Notes: generated by a model not told the origin, from the letters alone. A stretch of 64,000 nt of DNA from Agrilactobacillus yilanensis (GCF_003946725.1 NZ_RHOY01000004.1:80543-144542); one strand, 5' to 3'. Counted from the stretch's first letter, positions 48,384-57,826 are shown. Translations and numbers: made by a program.

Positions 48384-48668
48384 ATGCAACTAAACAATTT
48401 AAACGTTGCCGTTACTGGCAAATTGGAAACCATGACCCTCCAGCACTGTCTAACCCTGCTCAAAATTATCCATGCAAATCCCCAGTCCAACGTGAGCCAA
48501 ACCACTGATTGCCTAATCGTGGGCACCATTCGTAAAACAATGTTTGAAGCACCAGAAACTGAGCGGTTAAAATTAGCCAGAGCCTATAACGTCCCAATTA
48601 TTACTGAAAAAGAATTTTTAACCCTCGTTATCAAAGCGCTAAATCATCTAAAAAATAATCTTCAATAG
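48384..48668 (+). CDS. Stand-alone BRCT-domain protein
   Basis: 94 residues that look like a single BRCT domain: LNVAVTGKLETMTLQHCLTLL at the start, TTDCLIVG in the middle and KLARAYNVPIITEKEFLTL near the end. This is the pattern of the NAD-dependent DNA ligase C-terminal BRCT domain, here without catalytic domains. Start ATG at 48384 (GAGG 7 nt upstream) rather than the GTG one codon earlier. The role is unknown; it may bind DNA ends or phosphopeptides. Confidence 0.65.
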   Translation: MQLNNLNVAVTGKLETMTLQHCLTLLKIIHANPQSNVSQTTDCLIVGTIRKTMFEAPETERLKLARAYNVPIITEKEFLTLVIKALNHLKNNLQ

Positions 48669-48747
48669 AAATATTTACAGAAGTTGCCTTAATTCAAGGC
48701 CTGAAATAGGATATAATGATGCATAGTATTTATTAGGAGGGCTAAAA

Positions 48748-49320
48748 TTGAGGGCCGCTAAAATCTTTGTAGGTATTCTACAATTACCTATTGCCATACT
48801 TATTGTCTTTCAAACTTACTCCGCGTGGTCACAAATCGTCACGACGGATCACATTCAAAAAATTATTTACGCCGCCTTTATTATTGGGGTCGCTTACTTA
48901 ATCGCTGGCACAGTTAATTTGCTAACAAACGATTCAAAGTCGTTTATTCCAGAAATAATTTATTTTGTACTACTACTTATCGGCTGGTTCTTTGCCCGCA
49001 ACGATGCTAAAAATTTTAATTTTCTGAACTTTTGGGCCTGGCTTGGCTTCTTCTTAGGCCTAATCTTCATTGCTTGGCACATCGCAAAAATTACATTCCT
49101 ACCAGAAAAAAAGCCAGCGTCAAAAACGAATGCCCGCCGAACACAACAGCGACATGCTGTACAACCTGCTCCAGACCATAACAGCTATAACACGGCGGCC
49201 TATCCACAACAGACTTTAGGCAACGTTCAGCAGTCCCGGAGTAGTCGAACGCAGGCACCAGCGCCACTACCATCCCGATCACAAATGCGTGCGAAAAAAA
49301 ATAAGCGTGGCCGTAAATAA
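48748..49320 (+). CDS. Hypothetical four-helix membrane protein with basic tail
   Basis: 190 residues: four hydrophobic segments (about 4-24, 38-60, 68-82 and 90-112) followed by a polar, Gln-rich and basic C-terminal tail ending RSQMRAKKNKRGRK. Start is TTG at 48748 with AGGAGGG 6 nt upstream. No family recognised. It has a terminator shared with the convergent YagU-like gene. Confidence 0.65.
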   Translation: MRAAKIFVGILQLPIAILIVFQTYSAWSQIVTTDHIQKIIYAAFIIGVAYLIAGTVNLLTNDSKSFIPEIIYFVLLLIGWFFARNDAKNFNFLNFWAWLGFFLGLIFIAWHIAKITFLPEKKPASKTNARRTQQRHAVQPAPDHNSYNTAAYPQQTLGNVQQSRSSRTQAPAPLPSRSQMRAKKNKRGRK

Positions 49321-49325
49321 CCATT

Positions 49326-49376
49326 AAAAAAAAACGACTAGAACAATTGCCATTTTTGTCCTAGCCGTTTTTTTTA
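49326..49376. terminator. Bidirectional terminator
   Basis: AAACGACTAG and ACAA pair with TTGT and CTAGCCGTTT, with A runs and T runs on either side. It separates two convergent genes. Confidence 0.85.
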
Positions 49377-49877
49377 TTATTCTTTTGTACTGGGAAACCG
49401 ACTATAAAACGTGCGGCCCACTGCATCAATTGTCCACATCCATAGCATATGCCCTAACAATTCAGATAAATGCTCCTCAACGGGTTGTTCTTTAGCTTCT
49501 GGTATAATACCCATCGCCGGTAAAACCATTAAATGTGCACTCGCCCAAGCTGCTGTGCCTGCTGCCAAACCATGGCCAGCCTTTAAAACTGGAATATAAT
49601 GCCCCAACACCGTATAGCCAATCCCAAAAGTTGCTGAAAAAGTGTAGTGAATCAAATAACTTGGCCAGGGTAAGTCATGACCGTTATAGTGACAGGTCGC
49701 ATGTGCCGCTTGCGAACTAAAACCTATTTTTTCTAATGTCTTTTGAGGGGGATTCGTCGCATCCCTAGCCGGTGTTCTGGGGGGTAGAATATTCTCCCAA
49801 CCCATTTTTACCATCCCAGCAATTATCCCTGCAGCCGTACCTGCAGCAACTGCTGGCCAAATCTTGAACTTTGTCAT
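49377..49877 (-). CDS. YagU-like (DUF1440) inner membrane protein
   Basis: 166 residues with about three or four hydrophobic segments. The motifs KMGWENILPPRTPARDATNPP and HLMVLPAMGIIPEAKEQPVEEHLSELLGHMLWMW are typical of the DUF1440/YagU family, which is linked to acid tolerance in E. coli. I chose ATG at 49877, which has AGGAGGG at good spacing; a TTG two codons earlier is too near. The function in this organism is not shown. Confidence 0.8.
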   Translation of the reverse strand: MTKFKIWPAVAAGTAAGIIAGMVKMGWENILPPRTPARDATNPPQKTLEKIGFSSQAAHATCHYNGHDLPWPSYLIHYTFSATFGIGYTVLGHYIPVLKAGHGLAAGTAAWASAHLMVLPAMGIIPEAKEQPVEEHLSELLGHMLWMWTIDAVGRTFYSRFPSTKE

Positions 49878-49988
49878 AGACAATCCCTCCTGAGGTCTTT
49901 TTTTAAGTATACAACGAAGTTTTTATAAATAGCTGCCAAAAACACTAAAATTAAAATTTTATTTGATTAAATCCACTTTGCTTTCACA

Positions 49989-50035
49989 AAAAAATACTGT
50001 TAGGCTTTATTTATACAATAAGACCTAACAGTATC
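49989..50035 (-). terminator. Hairpin, probable minus-strand terminator
   Basis: ATACTGTTAGG pairs with CCTAACAGTAT, with an inner TATT/AATA pair. On the minus strand it is followed by TTTTTTTG. No minus-strand gene ends here except tRNA-Leu readthrough, so it may be left over from an excised or decayed element. Confidence 0.55.
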
Positions 50036-50071
50036 GTGGGGCAAGTATGGGGCAAAGTTGGAAAAACATAG
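50018..50071 (+). pseudogene. Possible 3' remnant of a tyrosine integrase gene
   Basis: A short plus-strand frame ends IRPNSIVGQVWGKVGKT then TAG. The GQxWGK tail encoded by two GGGGCAA repeats is a feature I associate with the C-terminus of many Firmicute phage integrases. It lies about 106 nt from the 3' end of tRNA-Leu, where such int genes normally sit. No upstream integrase domain is present, so it is at most a scar. Confidence 0.4.
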
Positions 50072-50094
50072 TAGAACCCCCTTTTTAAACCCAA

Positions 50095-50135
50095 TAAAAA
50101 AACCATTAAACCCTATAATAGCAAGGTTTAACGGT
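50095..50135 (-). terminator. Terminator of tRNA-Leu
   Basis: On the minus strand ACCGTTAAACC pairs with GGGTTTAATGGT and is followed by TTTTTTT. It lies about 42 nt after the tRNA 3' end. Confidence 0.75.
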
Positions 50136-50176
50136 AAAACACCGATCTAGTGCAAACACTAGAAAACACTCAAAAA

Positions 50177-50260
50177 TGCCGGTAGCAGGGGTCGAACCTG
50201 TACGGGATAAATCCCACAGCGACCTGAACGCTGCGCGTCTGCCAATTCCGCCATACCGGC
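50177..50260 (-). tRNA. tRNA-Leu (anticodon CAG)
   Basis: 84 nt with the long variable arm of class II tRNAs. Anticodon loop TTCAGGT is closed by CAGCG/CGCTG, giving CAG, which reads CUG. Acceptor GCCGGTA pairs with TACCGGC, discriminator A. No CCA encoded. The rest of the 49878-50327 gap is described in the neighbouring entries. Confidence 0.95.
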
Positions 50261-50327
50261 AACAACAATTACTATTTTACCAGAAATATACAAAATTTAA
50301 AGTCTAAATTTAGGAGTCTGAATAATT

Positions 50328-51176
50328 ATGCCAGAAATCAACTTACAACTTGCTAAAAATATCATTCAGCCAAGACCAAAAGACAGTTACAAAGGCAAAT
50401 TCGGTCGCGTTTTAATTATAGGTGGTAATCAGAACTTTGGCGGTGCCGCAATTATGAGTGCCTCTGCAGCCGTTTATGCCGGCGCGGGACTTGTGACAAC
50501 TGCCACAGATCCTAATAACTTTACTGCCCTCCATAGCCGCCTACCGGAAAGCATGGTGCTAGACTACAACGACCATGCCTATTTAAAGCAACTAGTTAAT
50601 GAAATGAACGTTGTTGTGATTGGCCCTGGTCTAGGAACGGATGGTCAAAGCCTGGCCATTTTGCGAGCGGTTTTTACCGCTATCACAGATACACAGGCCA
50701 TTATTATTGATGGTTCTGCTTTAACCTTAATGGCACAACACCAAATTCCCATCCCCGCAAAAGGCCACATCGTCTTAACCCCACATCAAATGGAATGGCA
50801 GCGTTTATCTACTATCCCCATCAACGAGCAAACAGACACTACAACCCATCAGGCACTCGTTAAACTATGGCGCTTTAACCCCACCGTCACCCTTGTCTTA
50901 AAAAGCGCACAGACAAAAGTTTACCCACCTGATGGGACCGTTTGGATAAATCAAGCGGGAAACCCTGGCATGGCTACCGGCGGCTCTGGGGACACTTTAA
51001 CCGGCATTTTAGCAGCCTGCTTAGGCCAATTTCAGCCTCAAGATAAAGCCTTATTAGCCGGCGTCTACCTACATAGTGCCGTCGCTGACAAACTCGCTCA
51101 AACGAGCTATGTCACCTTACCTCAAGAAATCATTCAAGAATTACCAAAATTTATGCATCAACTGGCCCAGGCATAG
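50328..51176 (+). CDS. nnrD: ADP-dependent NAD(P)H-hydrate dehydratase
   Basis: Repairs hydrated NAD(P)H, 282 residues of the ribokinase-like CARKD fold. Motifs: GRVLIIGGNQNFGGAAIMSA near residue 25, VVIGPGLGTDGQ, LTPHQMEWQRL, and NPGMATGGSGDTLTGILAACL (about residues 212-232) with the catalytic Asp in GSGD. The partner epimerase nnrE is not adjacent. It is convergent with rsuA, and the coding ends overlap by 26 nt. Confidence 0.93.
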   Translation: MPEINLQLAKNIIQPRPKDSYKGKFGRVLIIGGNQNFGGAAIMSASAAVYAGAGLVTTATDPNNFTALHSRLPESMVLDYNDHAYLKQLVNEMNVVVIGPGLGTDGQSLAILRAVFTAITDTQAIIIDGSALTLMAQHQIPIPAKGHIVLTPHQMEWQRLSTIPINEQTDTTTHQALVKLWRFNPTVTLVLKSAQTKVYPPDGTVWINQAGNPGMATGGSGDTLTGILAACLGQFQPQDKALLAGVYLHSAVADKLAQTSYVTLPQEIIQELPKFMHQLAQA

Positions 51177-51879
51177 TTTGTAACGCCACTAACTCCTCAG
51201 CCGTCAATGGCCGATACTGTCCTAACGCCAAATCAGGATCTAATTTCAGTTGACCCATTTGAATCCGATCCAAAGTTAATACTGGTTTTTCAATCGCGCC
51301 AAACATACGCTTTACTTGATGGAACTTACCTTCTGTAATCTGAACTTGAACGCTTGATGTCGTAGCTGTTGTTTCTAAAATAGTTAAAACTGCAGGCTGC
51401 GTCTTAAAGTCTGTCAGTTGAATCCCCTTGGCAAAGCGGGCCACATCAGCCTCATCAACAACCCCTTCAATTGAAGCTTCATAAAGCTTAGGCACATGAT
51501 GTTTTGGACTCAGCAAGCGATGGGCCAGCTGACCATCATTCGTTAAAACCACCAGCCCCGTTGTGTCTTTGTCCAAACGGCCCACTGGAAATAAATCTTC
51601 GCGGTAATCATCATCTTGCAACAAATCAATAACCGTCGTATCTTGTTTGTCCTGCGTCGCAGATAAAACATCTTCAGGTTTATTCATCATATAATAGAAA
51701 AAAGTCTGATAGTTGATGGCAATCCCATCTAAAACCACTTTATCCTTAACTTCATCTACCTGAAATTTCGAATCTTTAATTAACGCGTCATTTACTTGGA
51801 CGCGTTTTTGTTTTAGCAAAATTTTAATTTCTTTTCGAGAATATGGCGTCATATCCGCCAAATATTTATCTAAGCGCAT
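51151..51879 (-). CDS. rsuA: 16S rRNA pseudouridine synthase (RsuA/RluB family)
   Basis: 242 residues: N-terminal S4 RNA-binding domain (about 1-60, MRLDKYLADMTPYSRKEIKILLKQKRVQVN) and catalytic domain with GRLDKDTTGLVVLTNDG (catalytic Asp, about residues 103-119). KVFEG-type end reads TEGKFHQVKRMFGAI. The family covers 16S and 23S enzymes; the short form with S4 in this position suggests RsuA-type. Downstream of the flippase with a 9-nt gap. Confidence 0.9.
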   Translation of the reverse strand: MRLDKYLADMTPYSRKEIKILLKQKRVQVNDALIKDSKFQVDEVKDKVVLDGIAINYQTFFYYMMNKPEDVLSATQDKQDTTVIDLLQDDDYREDLFPVGRLDKDTTGLVVLTNDGQLAHRLLSPKHHVPKLYEASIEGVVDEADVARFAKGIQLTDFKTQPAVLTILETTATTSSVQVQITEGKFHQVKRMFGAIEKPVLTLDRIQMGQLKLDPDLALGQYRPLTAEELVALQTMPGPVDA

Positions 51880-51888
51880 CGTTTCCTC

Positions 51889-53565
51889 CTACTTAATCTT
51901 TAATCGTTGCCGAATTCTCGCAACTCTAGTACCCAAAATTCGGTCAGCTAACTGCGTTTTTAAAGCCAAATAACCATAAATTGCAACACCCACTAATACA
52001 CCGAAAGTTAACGGCAAAATCGTTGCAAATCGACTGTTACCATTTAAAAATAAACTAAAGACTTTTACAACTAAACTCACACCAACCAGCATTATTACTG
52101 AAAAAACGGCCATTGCGAAAGTACGTCGAACCAAGCGGCCAATATTAAATTGATAAGCGCGGTATAAAGCCCGCAACATTAAAGCACAAGTCACGGCCAT
52201 CCCTAGACAAGTTGCGACTAATGGTCCGAAAACCCGGAATAAGAAAATCATTGGATACTGTAACACTATTTTAGTGATTATCCCGACAACTAAATATTTA
52301 ATCGCCATCCGATTCATATACAATCCTTGTAACACCGCCGCTAAAACCGTAAATAGCCCTAAGAAAATTGCCACATAACTATAAAATTGCAATACCCAAG
52401 TGCCTAAATCATTTTGAAAATAAAACAGCGTATATAACGGTCGTGCTAACGCAGACATGCCAAAAGCGGCTGGGAACATGACAAATAGAAACAATTCTAA
52501 CGTATCATTGATTTGTTCCCGAATACCTTGCACATCTTTACGGGCATGAGCACCAGCCAGTAAAGGAATCGCAGTCATTGCCAAAGCCGTTGCTAAAGAA
52601 ATCACAATCATTACTAATTTTTGTGCATTAAAGTTAAATACCGCAAAATACGCATCTAATTGATCCTGCGTTGCGATAACAAAATCTTTCATCATCGGAT
52701 AAAAACTATACTGATCAAAGATTTGGAAAATTGTAATCCCACTATCTAAAATAATAAATGGAATAGCTTGATGAATAATTTGTTTAATAATTTCCGAAGT
52801 TGAAATATCCAAATTATTCGCTGACTGGGCAGCTAAATCATCAAATTGACTTTTTCGCCTGAAATAAACCCATGCTAAGACCGCAATCCCCGCTAAAGCG
52901 CCAATAAAAGCCGCAAAAGTCGAGTGGGTCACCGCATTTACATAATTTCCCTTTTGAACCTGCATAATAATGTAAGTCGCCACTAATAAATAAATAACCC
53001 GCGCTAATTGTTCAAAAAACTGGGAAATTGCAGATGGCGCCATATCATTGTAACCTTGAAAAAAGCCCCGGGTGATACTCATTACCGGGATAACCAAAAT
53101 TGCAAAGCTTAACGACCGAAATACCGGAATTGTCCGGCTATCAATTTCAAACGTCTTAAAGTCCACAACCGATAGCAAAGGGGCGCCAAGATAAAGGACT
53201 AAAGCCCCAATCAAGCCAAATAAAGCCATAATCTTTAAGCCTTGACGGAAGAGCTTTTGCCCCAAAGCATACTCATTAAGCGAATTATAATGGGCCACCT
53301 GTTTAGAAATCGCCCCCGGAATGCCTGCCGCTGAAAAAACTAGCAGTAAGCTATAAACATTATAGCCCTTGGAAAAAATCGCATTGGCTGAAGTGTAATG
53401 ACTCCCTAACCAAGTAATCCAAGGAATAATATAAATTGCTCCGAGTATTCTTGAAAAAACACTGCCCGCCGTAATCCATGCTGAACCTTTTAATAAAGAA
53501 TTATGCGCTTCATTTTTATTATTTTGATTTTGAATATTTTCAGTTTGTTCAGGCCTATTCGCCAT
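51889..53565 (-). CDS. MOP-superfamily flippase (YtgP/MurJ-like polysaccharide exporter)
   Basis: 558 residues with about 14 transmembrane helices, after a polar Asn-rich N-terminus (about 1-22). SAWITAGSVFSRILGAIYIIPW, FSAAGIPGAISKQVAHYN and RGFFQGYNDMAPSAISQFFEQLARV match the Firmicute lipid II flippase and SpoVB-like group. The likely substrate is lipid-linked cell wall precursor, by family. The upstream gap of about 150 nt holds a terminator of the SDR gene. Confidence 0.88.
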   Translation of the reverse strand: MANRPEQTENIQNQNNKNEAHNSLLKGSAWITAGSVFSRILGAIYIIPWITWLGSHYTSANAIFSKGYNVYSLLLVFSAAGIPGAISKQVAHYNSLNEYALGQKLFRQGLKIMALFGLIGALVLYLGAPLLSVVDFKTFEIDSRTIPVFRSLSFAILVIPVMSITRGFFQGYNDMAPSAISQFFEQLARVIYLLVATYIIMQVQKGNYVNAVTHSTFAAFIGALAGIAVLAWVYFRRKSQFDDLAAQSANNLDISTSEIIKQIIHQAIPFIILDSGITIFQIFDQYSFYPMMKDFVIATQDQLDAYFAVFNFNAQKLVMIVISLATALAMTAIPLLAGAHARKDVQGIREQINDTLELFLFVMFPAAFGMSALARPLYTLFYFQNDLGTWVLQFYSYVAIFLGLFTVLAAVLQGLYMNRMAIKYLVVGIITKIVLQYPMIFLFRVFGPLVATCLGMAVTCALMLRALYRAYQFNIGRLVRRTFAMAVFSVIMLVGVSLVVKVFSLFLNGNSRFATILPLTFGVLVGVAIYGYLALKTQLADRILGTRVARIRQRLKIK

Positions 53566-53673
53566 TATCCGTTCTCCTTTAATGCACAGCTAACCTATAT
53601 TGTAAGTTATTGCTAAAATTAACGCAATTTAAATTAAAGTTAAGATCCGAACATAACACTGCTGTAATCACAA

Positions 53674-53711
53674 AAAAGAGCTTGAGATATAATCATCCCA
53701 AACCCTTCTTT
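53674..53711 (-). terminator. Terminator of the SDR transcript
   Basis: On the minus strand AGGGTTTGGGA pairs, with several G-U pairs, to TCTCAAGCTCT and is followed by TTTT. It follows the SDR stop by a few nt. Confidence 0.6.
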
Positions 53712-53718
53712 ATTTATC

Positions 53719-54486
53719 TCACTGTTCGATCCAGCCGCCATCAATCGGAATCACCGCGCCATGAATAAAATCTGCGCCATCACTCAACATAAATAGACTC
53801 ACTAATGCGACTTCTTCAGCATGTCCCCAACGTCTAGCCGGTGTCTGAGCTGCGACAGATTTTGCCATTGTCCCCTCTCCGGCAAAATCAGCTGCATTCA
53901 TTGGTGTATCAATCGCTCCTGGCGCTAAGCAATTGGCTTGAATACCCACTTTAGCATAATCATAATCTAACTGTTTTGTATAACCAATCACCGCATGTTT
54001 GGCAGCAGTATAAACAGCCCCGCCGCCGCCAGCTACAAGCCCTGCAATAGAAGCCATATTTAAGATTTTACCTGATTTCTTCGCAACCATTGCTGGTAGA
54101 AAAGCATTTGTCAGCTGAAATTGACTTCTTAAATCTACAGCCATAAACTTATCCCAATTCTCTAAAGTTGTTTCTAATGTCGGTTGATAACCATCTAAAA
54201 TACCCGCAGTATTTAATAAGAAATCAATTGTCCCGGCAGTTGTCTGAATTTTTTGAATTGTCGCCTGCAACTGTTCATCATCTGCTAGATCACAATTATA
54301 CAAATAAACTTGCTCCAAAAATTCGGCTTCTAACGCCTTTGTTTCAGGTGTAAATTGCTGATCAATACCGTAACAAATTGTGCCTTGCCGCAACAAAGCC
54401 CGTAATTGCGCGTAACCAATTCCAGAACCCACACCAGTAATCAAAGCTTTTTTACCCTTTAACTCCGAATAAATTGGCATAGACAT
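53719..54486 (-). CDS. Short-chain dehydrogenase/reductase (3-oxoacyl-ACP reductase-like)
   Basis: 255-residue classical SDR. Cofactor motif ITGVGSGIGYAQ (about residues 16-27), NTAG at NTAGILDG (about 91), catalytic Ser in ILNMASIAG and YTAAK (about residues 159-163). The end VIPIDGGW is typical. An ATG two codons further in is also possible. The substrate is unknown. It lies 3 nt downstream of the DUF2829 gene. Confidence 0.88.
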   Translation of the reverse strand: MSMPIYSELKGKKALITGVGSGIGYAQLRALLRQGTICYGIDQQFTPETKALEAEFLEQVYLYNCDLADDEQLQATIQKIQTTAGTIDFLLNTAGILDGYQPTLETTLENWDKFMAVDLRSQFQLTNAFLPAMVAKKSGKILNMASIAGLVAGGGGAVYTAAKHAVIGYTKQLDYDYAKVGIQANCLAPGAIDTPMNAADFAGEGTMAKSVAAQTPARRWGHAEEVALVSLFMLSDGADFIHGAVIPIDGGWIEQ

Positions 54487-54489
54487 GGC

Positions 54490-54714
54490 TTAGTCCACCA
54501 AAGTCCAATCATCTGCTAAAATATCACAAACAGTCGGTTGAAACATAGATAATGCCGGTGTTTCTTTTGTACGAATTAAAAAATATGGCGTTACTGCTTC
54601 CCCGGCTTCAACAGGATTTTGAACTTCAAAAATATAAAGTTCAGAACCGCCCCAACCTTTACGGATGGCTTTCTTGCCATTTTTAATTTCTGGTAAAATC
54701 GCTTCAAATGTCAT
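54490..54714 (-). CDS. DUF2829 / Tad2-like small protein
   Basis: 74 residues: MTFEAILPEIKNGKKAIRKGW at the start, then GGSELYIF and the end TVCDILADDWTLVD. This is the pattern of DUF2829, a small domain common in phages and now known as the Thoeris anti-defence 2 (Tad2) fold, which sequesters cyclic nucleotide signals. Here it is chromosomal between queT and an SDR gene, with 11-nt and 3-nt gaps. Whether it binds any signal molecule is unknown. Confidence 0.75.
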   Translation of the reverse strand: MTFEAILPEIKNGKKAIRKGWGGSELYIFEVQNPVEAGEAVTPYFLIRTKETPALSMFQPTVCDILADDWTLVD

Positions 54715-54725
54715 ATTAAAACTCC

Positions 54726-55220
54726 TTAGTTTGTAAGATTAATTCTCTTCTGTACAAGGTAAATAATAATTGCACCTAACGCCATTGATAATAGTTCACC
54801 GATGGCAACTGTTGCATAGGTTGGCCAAAATGGCAGTTTATTAAAAATATGCAGCTCAAGTGCCACATTAAACATCATTACTGTGCAAATAATGGTGCTC
54901 ACCGTCAATTTTAAAGGTACGGATTTAATGCGTCTAGTCGCGTAATAACTAATTAAAGTCATCACCAAAGTGCCTAAAGAACCGAACACAACATCTACAA
55001 TACCTAAAGGTGACGCTAAATTCGCAATAGCACACCCAATGGTTAAAGCAACTACATTTCGCTTGTTAAATACGGCCAAATGATTGAATGCCTCTGCTAA
55101 ACGTAACTGTACCGCCCCATAACTAAATGGTGCCACCACCAAAGTCACTGCCACATAAAGTGCAGCAACTAGACCAATTTTTGTAATTGCTACAGTTTTA
55201 TGAGATGTATTTTCTGTCAT
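54726..55220 (-). CDS. queT: PreQ1 (queuosine precursor) transporter QueT
   Basis: 164-residue ECF-type S component (COG4708) importing a queuosine precursor. Hydrophobic segments span most of the length; APFSYGAVQLRLAEAFNHLAVFN and LGSLGTLVMTLISYYATRRIKS-like sections are typical. I chose ATG at 55220 (MTENTSHK), with AAGGAGG upstream, because the preQ1-I riboswitch lies between it and an in-frame start 21 codons earlier. Translation is therefore likely shut by preQ1. Confidence 0.92.
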   Translation of the reverse strand: MTENTSHKTVAITKIGLVAALYVAVTLVVAPFSYGAVQLRLAEAFNHLAVFNKRNVVALTIGCAIANLASPLGIVDVVFGSLGTLVMTLISYYATRRIKSVPLKLTVSTIICTVMMFNVALELHIFNKLPFWPTYATVAIGELLSMALGAIIIYLVQKRINLTN

Positions 55221-55228
55221 AAAAAAAT

Positions 55229-55272
55229 GCCTCCTTAGTTTTTTTAGGTGGGATTTTGCGAACCACCTATGT
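55229..55272 (-). promoter_or_regulatory. PreQ1-I riboswitch of queT (translational)
   Basis: The minus strand reads ATAGGTGGTTCGC, then AAAATCCCACCT, then AAAAAAACTA directly joined to AGGAGG. This is the stem, loop and A-rich tail of a preQ1-I (class I) aptamer, with the ribosome site adjoining the pseudoknot-forming tail. PreQ1 binding would hide AGGAGG and stop queT translation. Confidence 0.88.
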
Positions 55273-55335
55273 TGGTCAAACATTGTTAGTATAGCAAACT
55301 CTATACCATCTTTAAATCATTAATTTCAAAAAGAT

Positions 55336-55403
55336 TATAAAAAAGACGTCAATCTTCAGTTAACCGTCTAATTCACAAGTCGGTTTTCTGAAAATTAACG
55401 TCC
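55336..55403 (-). terminator. Terminator of leuS
   Basis: On the minus strand GGACGTTAATTTTCAG pairs with CTGAAGATTGACGTC, with minor mismatches, and is followed by TTTTTTA. It lies between leuS and queT. Confidence 0.8.
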
Positions 55404-55411
55404 GTTAATTA

Positions 55412-57826
55412 TTATTTTACAACAATATTTACAATCTTATTTGGAATTGTAATCACTTTTTTAACCGTTTTAGCGCCAATGAAACTTTGAATATGTTCAT
55501 CTGCTAAAGCTAACTTTTGTAATTCGGCTTCGGCCATATCTCTGGCAACTTTTAATTTTGCTCTGACCTTACCGTTTACTTGAACCACAACTTCAACCGT
55601 ATCAGCGATCAAATATTTTTCGTCATAAGTTGGCCATGGTTCATAACTCAATGTTTGATCATGACCTAAAATCTGCCAAATTTCTTCCATCATATGTGGT
55701 GCAATTGGTGCTAATAATTTAACAAGGCCTTCCATATAATCCACTGGTAAAGCATCTGCCTTGCTGGCATCATTAACAAAGACCATCATTTGTGAAATGG
55801 CTGTATTAAAATGCAGATTATCATAATCCGTAGTGACTTTTTTAACTGTCTGATGATAAATTGTCGTTAATGTACCATCATTTTCAGTGGTGACATGATC
55901 TCTTAACTTGCCTTCATCGTCAACGATTAAACGCCAAACTCGATCTAAGAACTTGCGAGCACCAAATAAACCATCTTCACTCCATGGAATTGCAGCATCC
56001 AATGGGCCCATAAACATTTCATATAGCCGTAATGTGTCAGCTCCGTATTGTTCTACAACATCGTCTGGATTGACAACGTTACCTTTAGATTTAGACATCT
56101 TCTCGTGATTACCACCTAAGATCATCCCTTGATTATATAACTTTTGGAATGGCTCTGGCGTAGGCACAACGCCAATATCATATAAGAATTTATGCCAGAA
56201 ACGGGCATACAATAAATGTAATACCGCATGTTCTGCCCCGCCAATGTAAAGATCCACTGGCATCCAAGCCTTTAACTTATCATAATCAGCTAAAGCTTCC
56301 TTATTATGAGGATCGATAAATCTCAAGTAATACCAAGAACTACCGGCCCACTGCGGCATTGTATTAGTTTCCCGACGGCCTTTACGTCCATTTTTATCCA
56401 CAACATTAACCCAATCGTCCAAGTTTGCCAAAGGACTTTCAACAGAACCTGAAGGTTTAACATCCGCTGTTTCTGGTAAAATCAATGGCAATTCTTCTTC
56501 AGGAACTAAAGTTGTTTCGCCATCTTCCCAATGGATAATTGGAATTGGTTCACCCCAATAGCGTTGTCTTGAAAAGAGCCAATCACGTAACCGATAATTA
56601 ACTTTTGTATGACCAACATGATGTTCTTCTAGCCAAGCTAGCATTGCTTTTTTAGCATTTTCCACATTGTTGCCGTCTAAAAAGCCGGAATTGATTAATG
56701 CGCCGTCACCAGTATAAGCTGCTTCATCAACGTTGCCGCCTTCAATTACTGGAATAATTGGCAAGTCAAATTTTTTAGCAAATTCATAGTCTCGAGTATC
56801 GTGAGCAGGCACGGCCATAATTGCCCCAGTCCCATAACTAGCCAAAACATAATCAGAAATCCAAATTGGCATCTTGCGTTGATTTACGGGATTGATGGCA
56901 TAAGCACCTGTAAATACCCCGGTTTTATCTTTATTCAAATCCGTCCGGTCTAAGTCACTCTTATGTTCTGTAGCGGCTTGATAGGCTTCAACGGCTGCTG
57001 CCTGTTCTGGTGTAACGATTTCTGAAACTAACTTAGATTCTGGTGCTAAAACCATATAAGTTGCCCCAAATAACGTATCAGGACGCGTTGTAAAGACTTC
57101 AATCTTTTGATCTTGAATACCTTGAATTTCAAAATCAACCGAAGCCCCTTCAGAACGGCCAATCCAGTTACGTTGCATTTCTTTAACGTTTTCTGGCCAG
57201 TCAATTAAATCTAAATCATCAATTAACCGATCTGCATAAGCTGTAATTTTTAGCATCCATTGCCGCATTGGTTTGCGAACAACTGGGAAACCGCCCCGTT
57301 CTGTCTTACCATCAATAACTTCTTCATTAGCAACAACGGTCCCTAAATCTGGACTCCAATTAACAGGCACTTCTGCTTCATAAGCAAGACCGCGCTTATA
57401 CATCTGCTCAAAGATCCATTGGGTCCATTTATAATAATTAGGATCTGTCGTATTCACTTCTCGATTCCAGTCGTAAGAAAAGCCTAAAGAATTGATCTGA
57501 CGTCTGAAATTTTCAATATTTTTCTTCGTGAAACTCTTTGGATCATGACCCGTTTTTAAAGCATATTGTTCTGCAGGTAAACCGAATGCATCCCAACCCA
57601 TTGGATGTAAAACATTATAGCCTTGCATCCGCTTCATACGTGCTTGAATATCTGTTGCCGTATAACCTTCTGGATGTCCAACATGTAACCCTTGGCCAGA
57701 AGGATACGGAAACATATCCAGTGCATAAAAGTTCTTCTTATCGGGATCATTGGTTGTATTAAAAACGTTATGTTCGTGCCAGTATTTCTGCCACTTTTTT
57801 TCGACTACGTGGTGATTGTAGCTCAT
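55412..57826 (-). CDS. leuS: Leucyl-tRNA synthetase
   Basis: Class I aminoacyl-tRNA synthetase, 804 residues, the bacterial length. The HIGH motif is seen as HVGHPEGYT within [12 protein letters not shown] (about residues 42-58), and KMSKS in [15 protein letters not shown] (about residues 575-590). The editing domain includes [18 protein letters not shown] with the conserved Thr-rich segment and [20 protein letters not shown] 150-nt leader with a terminator precedes it; no T-box is seen. Confidence 0.98.
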   Translation of the reverse strand: MSYNHHVVEKKWQKYWHEHNVFNTTNDPDKKNFYALDMFPYPSGQGLHVGHPEGYTATDIQARMKRMQGYNVLHPMGWDAFGLPAEQYALKTGHDPKSFTKKNIENFRRQINSLGFSYDWNREVNTTDPNYYKWTQWIFEQMYKRGLAYEAEVPVNWSPDLGTVVANEEVIDGKTERGGFPVVRKPMRQWMLKITAYADRLIDDLDLIDWPENVKEMQRNWIGRSEGASVDFEIQGIQDQKIEVFTTRPDTLFGATYMVLAPESKLVSEIVTPEQAAAVEAYQAATEHKSDLDRTDLNKDKTGVFTGAYAINPVNQRKMPIWISDYVLASYGTGAIMAVPAHDTRDYEFAKKFDLPIIPVIEGGNVDEAAYTGDGALINSGFLDGNNVENAKKAMLAWLEEHHVGHTKVNYRLRDWLFSRQRYWGEPIPIIHWEDGETTLVPEEELPLILPETADVKPSGSVESPLANLDDWVNVVDKNGRKGRRETNTMPQWAGSSWYYLRFIDPHNKEALADYDKLKAWMPVDLYIGGAEHAVLHLLYARFWHKFLYDIGVVPTPEPFQKLYNQGMILGGNHEKMSKSKGNVVNPDDVVEQYGADTLRLYEMFMGPLDAAIPWSEDGLFGARKFLDRVWRLIVDDEGKLRDHVTTENDGTLTTIYHQTVKKVTTDYDNLHFNTAISQMMVFVNDASKADALPVDYMEGLVKLLAPIAPHMMEEIWQILGHDQTLSYEPWPTYDEKYLIADTVEVVVQVNGKVRAKLKVARDMAEAELQKLALADEHIQSFIGAKTVKKVITIPNKIVNIVVK

